This document shows positions 63,394 to 64,000 of a stretch of 64,000 bases of DNA, piece by piece. The notes under the pieces are model-generated. The model saw only the letters and a program-made list of their open reading frames with translations, ran no database searches and had not been told where the DNA came from. Each line of letters starts with the position of its first letter. Positions within the stretch are counted from its first letter, which is position 1. The stretch is from Mycolicibacterium sp. P9-64 (GTDB lineage Bacteria; Actinomycetota; Actinomycetes; Mycobacteriales; Mycobacteriaceae). The stretch is taken from positions 1 through 64,000 of the forward strand of contig NZ_NPKO01000002.1 in assembly GCF_008329605.1 (NCBI RefSeq), given 5' to 3'. A program made the position numbers and the translations under genes.

Positions 63394-64000
63394 TTAGGCC
63401 TCGTCGATCAGTGTCAGTCTCGGCTGGGCGACGGCCGATCCTAGTCCGAGAGTGGTGCGCAACCAGCTGCCCATCTCTGCGATCGCCTGATCGACTTCGG
63501 GAACGCGCCCGGCAGCGATGATGAAGGAGTGCTGGCCCTCATCGACCCTTCGCACCGTGATCTCGTTGCCTGCCTTCTTCGCCCGAGCCGAGAAGGCAAT
63601 CGCGTCGGAGGCAAGTAGTTCGTGCTCGCCGTAGTAGACGGCGATGGGCGGTAGGTCGGACAGCGTAGCCTCGAGCAGATTCACCTGGGGGTCAGTCCAT
63701 TCGACGTCCGTCCCATCGAGCCAGCACGAGCGGAAGAGTTCCATCAGACCGCGCGACAGCAGCGCGTCACGATCGGCATTGATTTCGATCGATGCGCCTG
63801 ACAGCGTGATGTCGGTCCACGGCGAGATCGATAGGATCGACGCGGGCGGCGCTTCCCCGCGGTCACGCAGCCGTAGTGCGAGAGCGACCGCGAGGTAACC
63901 GCCGATCGAGTGGCCGACACTGGCGATCTTGTGGGGCTTGTAGCCTTGGTCAAGCAGCCAGTAGTAGGCATTGCAGACGTCCTCGATCTGCGCCGGATAC
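63394..64000 (-). CDS. Alpha/beta hydrolase fold-3 (hormone-sensitive-lipase type) enzyme, partial
   Basis: The C-terminal 201 residues of an alpha/beta hydrolase-3 enzyme; the N-terminus runs off the right edge. It shows the nucleophile elbow GHSIGGYLAVA, the ISPWTDITLSG segment, the acid in VYYGEHELLASDA, and the His in EGQHSF. Such enzymes (LipI/LipN group in mycobacteria) hydrolyse short-chain esters. It is upstream of the methyltransferase in the same operon. Confidence 0.9.
   Translation of the reverse strand, partial: YPAQIEDVCNAYYWLLDQGYKPHKIASVGHSIGGYLAVALALRLRDRGEAPPASILSISPWTDITLSGASIEINADRDALLSRGLMELFRSCWLDGTDVEWTDPQVNLLEATLSDLPPIAVYYGEHELLASDAIAFSARAKKAGNEITVRRVDEGQHSFIIAAGRVPEVDQAIAEMGSWLRTTLGLGSAVAQPRLTLIDEA

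Overview
The window reads as the chromosome of a fast-growing mycobacterium (Mycolicibacterium type) or a close actinobacterial relative. Reasons: GC-rich codon use, many GTG starts and ATGA/GTGA overlaps, a fused PcaL, an F420-type luciferase-like protein, a TIGR00027-type methyltransferase, a 13E12/DUF222 HNH endonuclease end and a mycobacterial surface-protein leader (YVGRIGGLAAALGIG). No tRNA, rRNA, CRISPR array, insertion sequence or gene-free gap over 300 bases was seen.

Layout. 0-2.7 kb: edge genes, a truncated hydrolase, and a divergent TetR/SDR pair with a clear operator. 2.7-7.2 kb: IclR regulator divergent from pcaH-pcaG-pcaB-pcaL (protocatechuate ortho cleavage). 7.1-34.5 kb: a large catabolic cluster. 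It holds a Rieske oxygenase with its own ferredoxin and reductase, two 4,5-dihydroxyphthalate-decarboxylase-like proteins, a class II aldolase-type protein, a zinc alcohol dehydrogenase, LigK-like aldolase and LigJ-like hydratase, three bicupins, a fused-permease ABC transporter with two binding proteins, an MFS protein, a PanB-like protein, an EutA-like reactivase, a Pch2/TRIP13-like AAA+ ATPase, a cysteine-less isochorismatase relative, RpiB and a phosphoglycerate mutase. A FadR-type GntR regulator closes it. 34.5-51 kb: an amine/nitrogen catabolic region: a dimethylamine-dehydrogenase-like operon (with cupin, aldehyde dehydrogenase, NCS1 permease, GMC oxidoreductase, amidohydrolase), an APC permease with LysR, and a monooxygenase-RidA-DUF1028-M20-aspartase operon. 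51-64 kb: ordinary accessory genes (secreted hydrolase, regulators, methyltransferases, aldo-keto reductases, GH16, transporter, HD protein).

Main observation. A 15-base operator, AWTGGYNNNACMATT, recurs at seven places between 8.3 and 30.1 kb (a looser eighth lies at 15.27 kb), in front of nearly every transcription unit of the 7.1-34.5 kb cluster and nowhere that I saw outside it. It is the classical operator form of FadR-subfamily GntR proteins, and one such protein lies at the cluster's end. The sites define a single regulon of about 25 genes in nine units. The inferred pathway is uptake of an aromatic (poly)carboxylate, ring hydroxylation, dehydrogenation and decarboxylation, then ring cleavage leading to 4-oxalomesaconate and its hydration and aldol cleavage to central metabolites.

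Unexplained parts are the attraction: no LigAB/DesB-type extradiol dioxygenase is present although LigJ/LigK-like enzymes are; EutA is present without ethanolamine ammonia-lyase; a Pch2-like AAA+ ATPase sits in the operon without any HORMA or CD-NTase gene; and one hydrolase has Cys for Ser while another has lost its catalytic Cys. Together they suggest an undescribed aromatic catabolic system that includes enzyme-maintenance (reactivation/remodelling) proteins. Functions are assigned by reading motifs, not by database search.
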